Origin: Enterobacter hormaechei ATCC 49162
Lineage (GTDB): Bacteria > Pseudomonadota > Gammaproteobacteria > Enterobacterales > Enterobacteriaceae
Reading direction: 5' to 3'
Assembly (NCBI RefSeq): GCF_001875655.1
Contig: NZ_MKEQ01000001.1
Span: forward strand, 2,976,001 to 3,040,000
Length of the DNA stretch: 64,000 bases
Shown piece after piece: positions 38,290-46,621 of this stretch. A program made the position numbers and the translations under genes. Positions within the stretch are counted from its first letter, which is position 1, and each line of letters starts with the position of its first letter. Below the pieces are notes generated by a model. That model was not told the DNA's origin and did no database searches. It saw only the letters and a list, made by a program, of their open reading frames with translations.

Positions 38290-40713
38290 ATGTTAAACGG
38301 TTCCTGTAAAAAGGGAATGCTCGTTTTTTGCCTGAGTGCGCTGGCATTTAATATTCGGGCTGAGATTTCCTCTAATGCGAATGAGTCTCTGGAATTGGCA
38401 CGGGCCATATTTGACCAGGATGCGTTAAAAAATAACGGACTTGATCCGGCCATTGCGGATTACTATGCCCTCGCTCCCCGTTTTACCCCTGGCTACCATA
38501 ATGTGACTGTGAATCTTAATGGTAAGCAGCGCAATATTATGCCCGTGAAGTTTGATGAAGAAGGAACGCCTTGTATCGATAAAGAGTTTCTGGAAAACGC
38601 GGGCCTGATTAAACAGACGAAAAGAGGTACCTGCCCGAAGATTCATCAGTACTGGTCCGGGTCTACGATTCAGACATCGCCGGACAGAGGTGAAATATCG
38701 GTTGTCGTTCCGCCGGAAGCGCTGGATCCTGATTATGGCCGCCAGTTCGCAGAGGTGCGCGGCGGACGTGCAGCCATGCTGAATTACTCCATGTTCGGCA
38801 CCCATAATCGATACGATGATGACAATGCCGATCGTTTCCAGTCCACCTTTGAAATGGGCTTTAACGCCGGAGACTGGATTGTGCGCAGCACGCAGTTCAT
38901 TAGCGACGGCAGCGATCAGGATTTTGACGTCGAATCTCTCTACACGTATGCCCAACGTACCTTTACCGATTATGGCGTGATGGTGCAGGGCGGCCAGATT
39001 AACGTCGCCAACAGCCGCTTCAGTATTCCGGGTATTTACGGGGTGCAGATGATGCCGGATACCGCACTGACTCCCCAGGCGGGGACAGGCGTCGAAGTCA
39101 GCGGTATTGCCCGTACTCCGCAGGCCCGCGTGGATATCCGCCAGGGCGGACAGCTTATTTACTCCACGCTGGTTCCCGCCGGGCCGTTCAGCCTGGATGA
39201 CGTGCCGCTGGCTAACCTCAACACTGACCTGAACGTCACCGTGACCGAGACTGACGGCAGCGAAAACCGGTTTACCGTCTCGGCGAGCACGTTCCGCAGT
39301 AACCATGTGGGCCGTGCTCCGGGCTTTGCGCTGGCTGTGGGTCGCGTTGAAGACATGGACTCACGCTTTGAAAATCCGTGGGTGGTGTCTGCCAATAACG
39401 GCTGGTCTATCAATAAGCGTGTAAATTTCCTGGCCGGTATGGTGATGGCGGATAACCACTATTATGGCTTCTCCGGCAACCTCGATACCGTACCGATGCA
39501 GAACCTGTATGCCTCGCTGGGTTTTCTGGCATCAATAGACAACCAGTCGCAAACCGATGGCAACAAAACGACGCTGGATCTGGGTTACTCCCTGCCGTGG
39601 GGCATTGGGCTTTCGCTGGGCGGCAGCTACGGCACCCCGGACTACCGCGAGATGACGGAACTTTACGGCGACGATGATGATATGTCGCAAACCAAATACG
39701 ACACTAATGTCGGCATCAACTGGTCAAACGCGACGCTAGGCCGCTTCTCGCTAAGCTATTACCGCAATGAGAGCTGGAACAGCGAATACGACAGCCGCCG
39801 GTTTATCTCGTCGTGGTCGCAAACCTTTAAATACTTCAACGTGAGCGTGAACTGGGAGTCGGATGTCAGCCGTCACGACAGCAGCGACAACGATCAGTTT
39901 TACGTGAATGTGTCGATCCCGCTGGGACGCTCCGGGGTGTCAACCAGCTCCTGGTATCGCGAGAGCGAAGGTCAGGCCTCCTACGGCACGCGGGCGATGG
40001 GCTCGCTCAACGCCGAGAACCAGTACATGGTAGGGGTGGCTCAGGATCATGAAGAGAACACCACCAGCTGGGATAGCTCGCTGAACAGTAATCTGCATTA
40101 CACCAACCTGGCGCTGGCCGCTGGCGGAGATAACGACAACAACACCAACTTCTCCGCATCGTTAAGCGGCGGGATTGTCGCCCACAGCGACGGTGTGACC
40201 TTCTCGCCTTACCGCGTGAGCGATACGTACGCCATTGCCAGACTGGATAAACCGGTGGCTGGCATCGAGATAGCCACCTCGCGCGGCGCGGTATGGACCG
40301 ATAAATGGGGCCAGGCGGTTGTTCCCGCGCTGTCACCGTTCCGTGAAAGCACAATTGAGATCAATACGGAAAGCCTGCCAGGCAATCTGGACGTAAGAAA
40401 TGGCCGAACAGCGATCAACGCGTCTCACGGCGCCGTGGCGAAGTGGGAGTTTGCGACGTTAAGCCAGCGTCGCGTGCTGCTCAGTATTCGCCGTGCGGAC
40501 GGTACGCCGCTGCCGGAAGGTGTCTCGATTGTGGATGCGGCAGGGGAGTATGTGACGAGTGCGCCAGAAGACGGCGTGATCTTCCTGAACGATATCTCCG
40601 CTACCCAGCAGCTGTATGCGAAGCTGGATGAAGGGCGTTGCAGGCTAACGTATACCCTGCCAGAGGCGGAACCGAATAAATTCTATGAAGAGGTGACAGG
40701 GAAATGTCTCTGA
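38290..40713 (+). CDS. Outer-membrane fimbrial usher
   Basis: 807 residues, usual for ushers of this type. After the signal peptide (ending IRA|EIS) comes the N-terminal chaperone-binding domain, a long beta-barrel core (AGPFSLDDVPLANLNTDLNV, then VTETDGSENRF), the plug/middle domain and the C-terminal domains with a terminal cysteine pair (GRCRLTYTL...GKCL). It forms the pore for assembly and secretion of subunits. Its stop lies 10 bp inside the next gene, so the two are translationally linked. Confidence 0.9.
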   Translation: MLNGSCKKGMLVFCLSALAFNIRAEISSNANESLELARAIFDQDALKNNGLDPAIADYYALAPRFTPGYHNVTVNLNGKQRNIMPVKFDEEGTPCIDKEFLENAGLIKQTKRGTCPKIHQYWSGSTIQTSPDRGEISVVVPPEALDPDYGRQFAEVRGGRAAMLNYSMFGTHNRYDDDNADRFQSTFEMGFNAGDWIVRSTQFISDGSDQDFDVESLYTYAQRTFTDYGVMVQGGQINVANSRFSIPGIYGVQMMPDTALTPQAGTGVEVSGIARTPQARVDIRQGGQLIYSTLVPAGPFSLDDVPLANLNTDLNVTVTETDGSENRFTVSASTFRSNHVGRAPGFALAVGRVEDMDSRFENPWVVSANNGWSINKRVNFLAGMVMADNHYYGFSGNLDTVPMQNLYASLGFLASIDNQSQTDGNKTTLDLGYSLPWGIGLSLGGSYGTPDYREMTELYGDDDDMSQTKYDTNVGINWSNATLGRFSLSYYRNESWNSEYDSRRFISSWSQTFKYFNVSVNWESDVSRHDSSDNDQFYVNVSIPLGRSGVSTSSWYRESEGQASYGTRAMGSLNAENQYMVGVAQDHEENTTSWDSSLNSNLHYTNLALAAGGDNDNNTNFSASLSGGIVAHSDGVTFSPYRVSDTYAIARLDKPVAGIEIATSRGAVWTDKWGQAVVPALSPFRESTIEINTESLPGNLDVRNGRTAINASHGAVAKWEFATLSQRRVLLSIRRADGTPLPEGVSIVDAAGEYVTSAPEDGVIFLNDISATQQLYAKLDEGRCRLTYTLPEAEPNKFYEEVTGKCL

Positions 40714-41303
40714 ATAACGTTCGTCAATACGCGCTGATGTTTGCGTTGCTCTGTGGCTCAACGGGACTGTCGGGAATGGCACAAGCCGATGACGGCGACT
40801 GTGACATGATGTCGGCGGTGAAGAAAGTCGATTACGGGCGCTACCGTAAGGAGGATATGCGGCAGGCCTCTGCTGAACATGTTGGTAAGGTCTATAACGG
40901 CTATGCCTCGGTAACGCGCGAGTTTCAGGTGTCGGCCCTGTGTCCGAATGCACGAAAAATGCGCATCTCCATTGACGGTGCTGCCCGACAGAATATGGCG
41001 TATCGCTTTACGGATAATGGCGCGATGAAAATCGAATTTAGAGATGGGCGGGTGGACGGTATCCCGGTGCAGCTTGCTGCGGTCGATATTGGTGCGGTAG
41101 CCGTTCAGGGTGGCGCTTCCCAGGTGACGCTGAAGCCGGAAAAAGCACTGGCTGCGGTTAGCGGTACGGAAATAGCGGGCGAGCAGTTCACCGCCACCAT
41201 GATGATCACGACCTATCTTTCCGATAAGGCGTTCAACGTCACTAACACAACGGATTTTGTAGAGACGCTGACGCTTAACGTCGATACGCTTCCTGCACAT
41301 TAA
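40704..41303 (+). CDS. Minor fimbrial subunit or tip protein of the chaperone-usher operon
   Basis: 199 residues with a signal peptide (MAQA|DDGDC). A cysteine pair (C in GDCDM and in SALCPN) and the C-terminal beta strand TLTLNVDTLP fit a pilin-like domain completed by donor strands. I know no named homologue. It overlaps the usher gene by 10 bp and is the last gene of the operon, the usual place for a tip or adhesin-like subunit; there is only one domain's length, so no separate lectin domain. Confidence 0.65.
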   Translation: MSLNNVRQYALMFALLCGSTGLSGMAQADDGDCDMMSAVKKVDYGRYRKEDMRQASAEHVGKVYNGYASVTREFQVSALCPNARKMRISIDGAARQNMAYRFTDNGAMKIEFRDGRVDGIPVQLAAVDIGAVAVQGGASQVTLKPEKALAAVSGTEIAGEQFTATMMITTYLSDKAFNVTNTTDFVETLTLNVDTLPAH

Positions 41304-41311
41304 TCCCTTCG

Positions 41312-41344
41312 ATGCCCGGCAGAGCTGTTCTGCCGGGCATTTTT
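41312..41344. terminator. Terminator between the fimbrial operon and azlD
   Basis: ATGCCCGGCAGA, loop GCTGT, TCTGCCGGGCAT, then TTTTTC; convergent genes on both sides. Confidence 0.85.
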
Positions 41345-41345
41345 C

Positions 41346-41669
41346 TTAGTGGATCCCCGCCAGGCGCAACAGCGCCGTCACCACCGCCGCCGCCACGATC
41401 ACCACAATGAGCGGCATCTTACGCCAGGCCAGAAACACCGCGAACCCCACGCCCAGCACGCGCGCCATCCCGGCAAAATGTTCCCCTTCATAAAAGGTTG
41501 TCGCCAGCGCGACGGAGAACAGCAAAACCGTTGCCGCATCTGAAAGCAGCGCCTGCGATCGTTCAGAAAGCGCCAGCCGGTTGCCGAGTTTCGCCCCGCC
41601 AAGACGCATCAGATAAGTTCCGGCAGACAAAATGGCGATGCCGAGGATAAAGACCGTCATGTTTTCCAT
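41346..41669 (-). CDS. azlD: AzlD-family branched-chain amino acid exporter subunit
   Basis: 107 residues, three or four membrane segments, with the AzlD opening TYLMRLGGAKLGNRLALSER split here as YLMRLGGAKLG. It works with AzlC as a two-component permease that in other bacteria exports branched-chain amino acids or their analogues; the substrate here is unknown. The start overlaps the azlC stop by one base. Confidence 0.87.
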   Translation of the reverse strand: MENMTVFILGIAILSAGTYLMRLGGAKLGNRLALSERSQALLSDAATVLLFSVALATTFYEGEHFAGMARVLGVGFAVFLAWRKMPLIVVIVAAAVVTALLRLAGIH

Positions 41670-42328
41670 TATTTTTTCCTCGCGGCGAGTCCGAGCAAAG
41701 AGAGCAGCACCGGCAGGCCCACCGGGGCAAACGGTACGGCGGCCAGCGACAACATCGCGCCGCTACAGGCGCGGATCAGCGTGGTGCGGTTTTTAAATGC
41801 CGGTACCACTAACGCCAGCAGGATCGCCGGAAACACCGCATCCAGCCCGATGGTTTCCGGGTCCGGCAGCAGTTTACCGACCATCGCGCCCAGCACCGCA
41901 CCCAAAGGCCAGATGATTGCCACGCCCAGGCCGCACAGCCAGTAGGCCGCTTTACGCTGCTCGGCGGTTTTTTGCGACAGGCCGAACACCACGCTTTCAT
42001 CGTTCATGATATGACAGCCTAAAAAGCTCAGGCCGCGCTTGCCCACCAGTTCACGCACCGTCACGCCGAAGGGCACATGGCGGGCGTTAACCAGTAAACC
42101 CGCCGCGGCCGCCGCCAGCGGATTGCCGCCGCTCGCCACGATGCCGATAAACATAAACTCGGACGCGCCTGCCAGCACGGTGAGGGAGAGGACAAACGGC
42201 ACCCACAGCGGGAAACCGTAGGCCATCGCCAGTGAGCCATAGGACATGCCGACCACGCCCACCGCGAGGCAGACCAGGACGATCGCTTTTATCGTGTCGC
42301 CTTTCAGGCAAGAGAGGTGTTTCTTCAT
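41669..42328 (-). CDS. azlC: AzlC-family branched-chain amino acid exporter subunit
   Basis: 219 residues with five or more membrane segments. Family blocks are LAGASEFMFIGIVASGG, NARHVPFGV and FLGCHIMNDESVVFGL. It pairs with the next gene AzlD. It is divergent from an Xre-cupin regulator across a 103-bp gap with a perfect palindrome, so that regulator probably controls it. Confidence 0.9.
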   Translation of the reverse strand: MKKHLSCLKGDTIKAIVLVCLAVGVVGMSYGSLAMAYGFPLWVPFVLSLTVLAGASEFMFIGIVASGGNPLAAAAAGLLVNARHVPFGVTVRELVGKRGLSFLGCHIMNDESVVFGLSQKTAEQRKAAYWLCGLGVAIIWPLGAVLGAMVGKLLPDPETIGLDAVFPAILLALVVPAFKNRTTLIRACSGAMLSLAAVPFAPVGLPVLLSLLGLAARKK

Positions 42329-42390
42329 ACCATTTTAGCCATATCGAACGTATTTCCATTATAATGAACGCATCAAAACCGTTTTACAAG

Positions 42391-42407
42391 ACGAACGATT
42401 CGTTCGT
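42391..42407. promoter_or_regulatory. Perfect palindrome between azlC and the Xre-cupin regulator gene
   Basis: ACGAACGATTCGTTCGT is an exact 17-bp inverted repeat 24 bp before the regulator start and about 60 bp before azlC; a likely operator for autoregulation and control of azlCD. Confidence 0.65.
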
Positions 42408-42431
42408 TATAGAGAGACAGAGGCCGTTTTT

Positions 42432-42980
42432 ATGACGCAGCCAATCAGCGTGATCGCCAAAAGTCTGGTGCGAGAACGCCTGCGAACCGGACTTTCGCTG
42501 GCGGAAATTGCCCGCCGTGCCGGGATCGCCAAATCCACGCTTTCCCAGCTGGAGTCTGGCAACGGCAATCCTAGCCTGGAAACGCTGTGGTCGCTTTGTG
42601 TGGCGCTGGATATTCCGTTTGCCCGGTTACTGGAGCCGCAACAACCCGTCACGCAGGTGATCCGCCGCGGTGAGGGCACAAAAGTCGTTGCCGGGCAGGC
42701 GAACTACGAGGCGATTTTGCTCGCGGCGTGCCCGCCGGGGGCGCGTCGGGATATCTATCTGCTGCTGACTCAGCCGGGGGCTGACCGTATTTCCCAGCCG
42801 CATCCGCCTGGGTCGGTCGAGCATATTATCGTGACCCAGGGGCGGGCGATGGTCGGCCTGATCGACGCGGCGGAAGAACTCGGCCCGGGAGATTACATTT
42901 GCTATCCCGCTGACCAGCCGCATATCTTTAAGGCGCTGGAGCCGGATACGCACGCGCTGCTGGTGGCGGAACAAAACTAA
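42432..42980 (+). CDS. Xre-family regulator with C-terminal cupin domain
   Basis: 182 residues. Residues 10-65 form an Xre helix-turn-helix (GLSLAEIARRAGIAKSTLSQ, LESGNGNPSLETLWSL). The C-terminal half is a cupin barrel (QPHPPGSVEHIIVTQGRAMV, GPGDYICYPADQPHIFKAL) that could bind a small ligand. It is divergent from azlCD; regulators of this type often control such exporters. The ligand is unknown. Confidence 0.88.
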   Translation: MTQPISVIAKSLVRERLRTGLSLAEIARRAGIAKSTLSQLESGNGNPSLETLWSLCVALDIPFARLLEPQQPVTQVIRRGEGTKVVAGQANYEAILLAACPPGARRDIYLLLTQPGADRISQPHPPGSVEHIIVTQGRAMVGLIDAAEELGPGDYICYPADQPHIFKALEPDTHALLVAEQN

Positions 42981-42986
42981 AACCAG

Positions 42987-43017
42987 CCCCTCGCCCTTTC
43001 AGGAAAAGGGCGAGGGG
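42987..43017. terminator. GC-rich palindrome between the Xre-cupin gene and rhaM
   Basis: CCCCTCGCCCTTTC/GGAAAAGGGCGAGGGG forms a long stem between convergent genes. It may belong to the same repeat family as those in the rhamnose locus. A terminal T-run is not evident. Confidence 0.5.
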
Positions 43018-43023
43018 TGGACA

Positions 43024-43338
43024 TTACGCTAAATAAAACACCTCTTTAAGCTCCGTACTCACCGGGCTGTTGTCCGGGTTAGACGGCATAACATCACCCA
43101 TATGCTTCCACCAGCGCTGGCAGACGTCAGTGTTCGCCACCGCGTTCCAGCGCTCTTCCGATTCAATCTCCACCGTCGCAAACAGCAGGTTGCGAGCTTT
43201 GTCGAGGTAAATGGCGTAGTGGTGCGCGCCGTGGGCTTTCAGTACCGCTTCCAGTTCAGGCCAGATTGGGTTGTGGCGGCGCGCATACTCCTCGTGCGCG
43301 TCCGGGTTTACCTGCATCACAAACGCCTTGCGGATCAT
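43024..43338 (-). CDS. rhaM: L-rhamnose mutarotase RhaM
   Basis: 104 residues, nearly identical to E. coli Rha[37 protein letters not shown] and [11 protein letters not shown], with the active-site His and Tyr/Trp residues in these blocks. It interconverts alpha and beta L-rhamnose, supplying the form used by RhaA. The start overlaps the stop of the FucO-like gene by four bases, so it ends the long rha transcript. Confidence 0.96.
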   Translation of the reverse strand: MIRKAFVMQVNPDAHEEYARRHNPIWPELEAVLKAHGAHHYAIYLDKARNLLFATVEIESEERWNAVANTDVCQRWWKHMGDVMPSNPDNSPVSTELKEVFYLA

Positions 43339-44483
43339 AATGCCTCCAGGTACAGCTCGCGGACTTCATCGCGGCTGGCGGTGCGCGGGTTGCATGGCGC
43401 ACACGGATCGGCGAGCGCTTTATCCAGCCAGCCTTCAATATCGGCTTTGGTGACGCCAAGCTGGCTGAAGCCGGACGGAATGCCGACGCGGGCGCTCAGG
43501 TCACGAATCGCCTGAATTGCGGACATGCTGGCCGCTTCATCGCTCATGCCGCGTGTGTCAACGCCCATCGCCTGCGCCACGCGGGCAAAACGCGCGACCG
43601 CGTTCGGGCGGTTAAAGTTTTCGATGATCGGCAGCAGGATGGCGTTGCACACGCCGTGCGGCAGGTTGTGCGTTGCGCCCGGCTGGTGCGCCAGGGCGTG
43701 TACCAGACCCAGACCGGCGCTGTTAAATGCCATGCCCGCCAGATACTGCCCAAAGGCCATCTGCTCGCGCGCTTCCAGGTTATGACCATCGTCGACCGCT
43801 TTTGGCAGCCAGAGGTTGATCAGGCGAATCGCCTCCAGCGCGTTGGCATCGGTCAGCGGGTGCGCGCCGACGGATACATAGGCTTCAATGGCGTGGGTCA
43901 AGGCATCCATGCCGGTTGCGGCGGTCACGGAGGCCGGAATATCGAGCATCACGCTGGCATCGTCCACGGCGATATCCGGGATGATGTTCGGGTCGATAAT
44001 CACCTCTTTCACCTGACGCGCGGAATCGATGATCACCGCGTTGCTGGTCATTTCCGCCGCCGTGCCTGCGGTGGTGTTGATTGCCACCAGCGGCACGCCA
44101 GGGTTTTTCACCTTGCCGACGCCAGAGTAATCGGTGGACGGGCCGGGGTTGGCGGTGAGAATTTTAATCGCTTTGGCGGTATCAATCGGGCTGCCACCGC
44201 CAAAGGCGATGATGTAATCACACTCCGCGTCCTGATAAGCGGCAAAACCTTTCTGCACCAGCGCTTCCGTCGGGTTCGGGAATACGTCATCGAACAGGTG
44301 ATACGACATCTGATGGGCATCAAGCGCGGTAAACAGGCTGTCGAGCAGGCCGAGTTTCACCAGCTGGCCGTCGGTGACAATCAGCGCTTTGCCCCACTGC
44401 TTGTTTGCTACCAGATTGACCATATCGCCGATCGCGCCCGCGCCGTGCAGGCTGATTTTTGGAAGTGCCAACATAAAACTCAT
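43335..44483 (-). CDS. fucO: Lactaldehyde reductase (L-1,2-propanediol oxidoreductase), FucO-like
   Basis: 382 residues, iron-dependent group III alcohol dehydrogenase. NAD site [12 protein letters not shown]; iron ligands in [14 protein letters not shown] and [16 protein letters not shown]. It reduces L-lactaldehyde, the second product of rhamnulose-1-phosphate cleavage, to L-1,2-propanediol. E. coli uses fucO at the fucose locus for both sugars; here a copy is built into the rhamnose operon. A palindromic repeat separates it from the upstream permease gene. Confidence 0.9.
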   Translation of the reverse strand: MSFMLALPKISLHGAGAIGDMVNLVANKQWGKALIVTDGQLVKLGLLDSLFTALDAHQMSYHLFDDVFPNPTEALVQKGFAAYQDAECDYIIAFGGGSPIDTAKAIKILTANPGPSTDYSGVGKVKNPGVPLVAINTTAGTAAEMTSNAVIIDSARQVKEVIIDPNIIPDIAVDDASVMLDIPASVTAATGMDALTHAIEAYVSVGAHPLTDANALEAIRLINLWLPKAVDDGHNLEAREQMAFGQYLAGMAFNSAGLGLVHALAHQPGATHNLPHGVCNAILLPIIENFNRPNAVARFARVAQAMGVDTRGMSDEAASMSAIQAIRDLSARVGIPSGFSQLGVTKADIEGWLDKALADPCAPCNPRTASRDEVRELYLEAL

Positions 44484-44520
44484 GATAATTCTCCTTAATA
44501 TGATTTTGAGGTAATCCGTT

Positions 44521-44613
44521 TCCCCTCACCCTAACCCTCTCCCCGGAGGGGAGAGGGGACTGCCCGGTGCGGTTTTCACCCTCTCCCCTCCGGGGAGAGG
44601 GCAGGGGTGAGGG
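44521..44613. repeat. Composite palindromic repeat (CCCTCACCC type)
   Basis: Two inverted units beginning CCCCTCACCCTAACCCTCTC and ending AGGGGTGAGGGG, each with an internal CTCCCC/GGGGAG stem. Same family as 48146-48227 and 57701-57749. It sits between the ABC permease gene and fucO. Confidence 0.85.
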
Positions 44614-44618
44614 GCAAT

Positions 44619-45620
44619 TTAATTCCGTCTTCGCTGCATCACCCGGCGGGTAATAATTGGCAGTGAAATCACCACGATCAGCATCGCGCCAATAATCACC
44701 GACATCACAATGCCGGGCACGTTGAGCAGGCTCAGGCCAAAGGTCACCAGCCCCATCAGGAAGGCGGCGATAATCACGCCCACCATGCTGCCGGACCCGC
44801 CGAGAATATTGACGCCGCCGAGCACCGCCATCGTCACCACCGCCAGCTCCCAGCCCATCGCGATGGTCGGGCGGGTACTGCCCAGCCGCGAGGTGAGCAG
44901 CACCGACGCCAGGCCAGACATCAGCCCCACCAGCGCGAAGAGGAGCAGGTTGTGGCGCTTCACGTTGATGCCGGAGTACCACGCGCCGGTCGGGTTATTG
45001 CCGATGGCGTAGGTGCGGCGGCCAAAGTTGGTGCGGTGCAGCACAAAGGCAAACAGAGCGGCCAGCACGATAAACAGCGCGAACTCGAACGACAGCGCGC
45101 CCCAGACGTAGCCCTGGCCGAACCAGGCGAAGCTCTCCGGGTAGCTGTTCAGCGCCTGGTCTCCGAGCAGGATGTAGGTGATCCCGCGGTACAGGCTCAT
45201 GGTGCCGATGGTGATGACGATGGACGACAGGTTAAAGCGCGTCACCAGAATGCCGTTGAACAGCCCGCACAGTAGCCCGACGCCTAATCCCACGCAGACC
45301 AGCAGCGGCGTATCGACGCCCGCCGCCGCGCAAAAGCCCATCACCGTGGAGCTGAGCGCGATGGTGGAGGCTACCGACAGGTCAATTTCCCGGGCGATGA
45401 TCAGCATCGCCATCGGCAACACGATGATCGCCTTTTCGGTGAAGTTGAACGTCGCGTCGGAGAGGTTCCAGACGTTGAGGAAGTAGGGCGAGGCGAGTGC
45501 GTTCACCACGAACACCGCCAGCGTCACCGCCAGCAGGAAACCTTCCCAACACAGCAGGCGCTGGAAGAGGCCCGGCGCAGGGGTAGGTTTGATCGCTTCA
45601 GATGTCATCATTTTGCTCAT
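44619..45620 (-). CDS. Rhamnose-type ABC transporter permease (RhaQ/RhaP-like)
   Basis: 333 residues with about nine membrane segments, ribose-type (BPD_transp_2) permease. Blocks: AREIDLSVASTIALSS, GTMSLYRGITY, YAIGNNPTGAWYSGINV and MAVLGGVNILGGSGSM. Together with the next permease, the ATPase and the binding protein it forms a sugar importer. By gene content it resembles the RhaSTPQ rhamnose importer described in Rhizobium. Its start overlaps the upstream permease stop by four bases. Confidence 0.85.
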   Translation of the reverse strand: MSKMMTSEAIKPTPAPGLFQRLLCWEGFLLAVTLAVFVVNALASPYFLNVWNLSDATFNFTEKAIIVLPMAMLIIAREIDLSVASTIALSSTVMGFCAAAGVDTPLLVCVGLGVGLLCGLFNGILVTRFNLSSIVITIGTMSLYRGITYILLGDQALNSYPESFAWFGQGYVWGALSFEFALFIVLAALFAFVLHRTNFGRRTYAIGNNPTGAWYSGINVKRHNLLLFALVGLMSGLASVLLTSRLGSTRPTIAMGWELAVVTMAVLGGVNILGGSGSMVGVIIAAFLMGLVTFGLSLLNVPGIVMSVIIGAMLIVVISLPIITRRVMQRRRN

Positions 45621-46621
45621 GATTTCACCGCCAGTTTCTGACGTGCCAGCGCCGCGTCGCGCAGGATCAGCCTGCCTTTGCGCTTGCTGCCGCGCTCGTT
45701 CAGCAGCACCGCGATGACAATGACCGTGCCGGAAATCGCCATCTGCCAGAACGGGGAGACGCCGATCACCGGCAGGGCGTTGTTGATGACGCCAAGGAAC
45801 AGCGCCCCGAACAGACAGCCGAGCACGCGCCCGGTGCCGCCCATGGTGCTGATCCCGCCAATCACACAGGCTGCCACCACCTGCAATTCAAAACCGTTAG
45901 CGACGTCAACATATGCAACGGCAAAGCGCGATATCCACAGATAGCCGCAGAACCCGGCCAGTAGCCCCGAGAGGCAGAAGCTGATGAACTGCATTTTCCC
46001 GGCGTTGATCCCGGTGTAGTAGGCTGCCGTGGCGTTACCGCCAGCGGTGTAGAGCGCGCGTCCGGTGCGGCTGTAGCGCAGGAAGTAGCCCACCAGCAGC
46101 AGCGCGGCGATGGCGCACCAGCTCAGCACCGGCAAGCCCAGCACTGACGCACGCGGCAGGCCGAGGAAGTCTGCACCCATCTGATTGGAGTTCACCCAGC
46201 CGCCGCCGGAGAGCAAAAAGATCATTCCGCGGTAGATGCTCATGGTGCCGAGCGTCACCACAATCGCCGGAATGCCCAGCTTCCACACCAGCAGGCCGTT
46301 AATCGCGCCCATCAGCAGCCCAAGCGCGCTGGCGAGGATCAGCAGCGCCCAGACGGGCACGTCCGGGTAATGGAAGTTAATCAGGGCGACAATCATCCCG
46401 GTCAGGGCCAGATTAGCCGCCATCGACAGGTCGATGCCTTTAGTGAGCAGCACCATCATCTGCCCGAGCGCGAGGACGATCAGAATGGCGGTGTCGTTAA
46501 ACATCTCCACCAGGTTGCCCGGCGCGATAAATGATGGCACGCGGCTGCCAATGGCGACGACCATCAGGACAATCACCGCGCCAAGCAGCGCCTCGCGGTG
46601 TTTTAAGAGTGAGCTAAGCAT
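45617..46621 (-). CDS. Rhamnose-type ABC transporter permease (RhaP/RhaQ-like)
   Basis: 334 residues, second ribose-type permease. Blocks: LGQMMVLLTKGIDLSMAANL, GTMSIYRGMIF, ALYTAGGNATAAYYTGINAG and CVIGGISTMGGTGRVLG. It probably forms a heterodimeric channel with the neighbouring permease. It is contiguous with the ATPase gene (stop of one next to the start of the other). Confidence 0.85.
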   Translation of the reverse strand: MLSSLLKHREALLGAVIVLMVVAIGSRVPSFIAPGNLVEMFNDTAILIVLALGQMMVLLTKGIDLSMAANLALTGMIVALINFHYPDVPVWALLILASALGLLMGAINGLLVWKLGIPAIVVTLGTMSIYRGMIFLLSGGGWVNSNQMGADFLGLPRASVLGLPVLSWCAIAALLLVGYFLRYSRTGRALYTAGGNATAAYYTGINAGKMQFISFCLSGLLAGFCGYLWISRFAVAYVDVANGFELQVVAACVIGGISTMGGTGRVLGCLFGALFLGVINNALPVIGVSPFWQMAISGTVIVIAVLLNERGSKRKGRLILRDAALARQKLAVKS

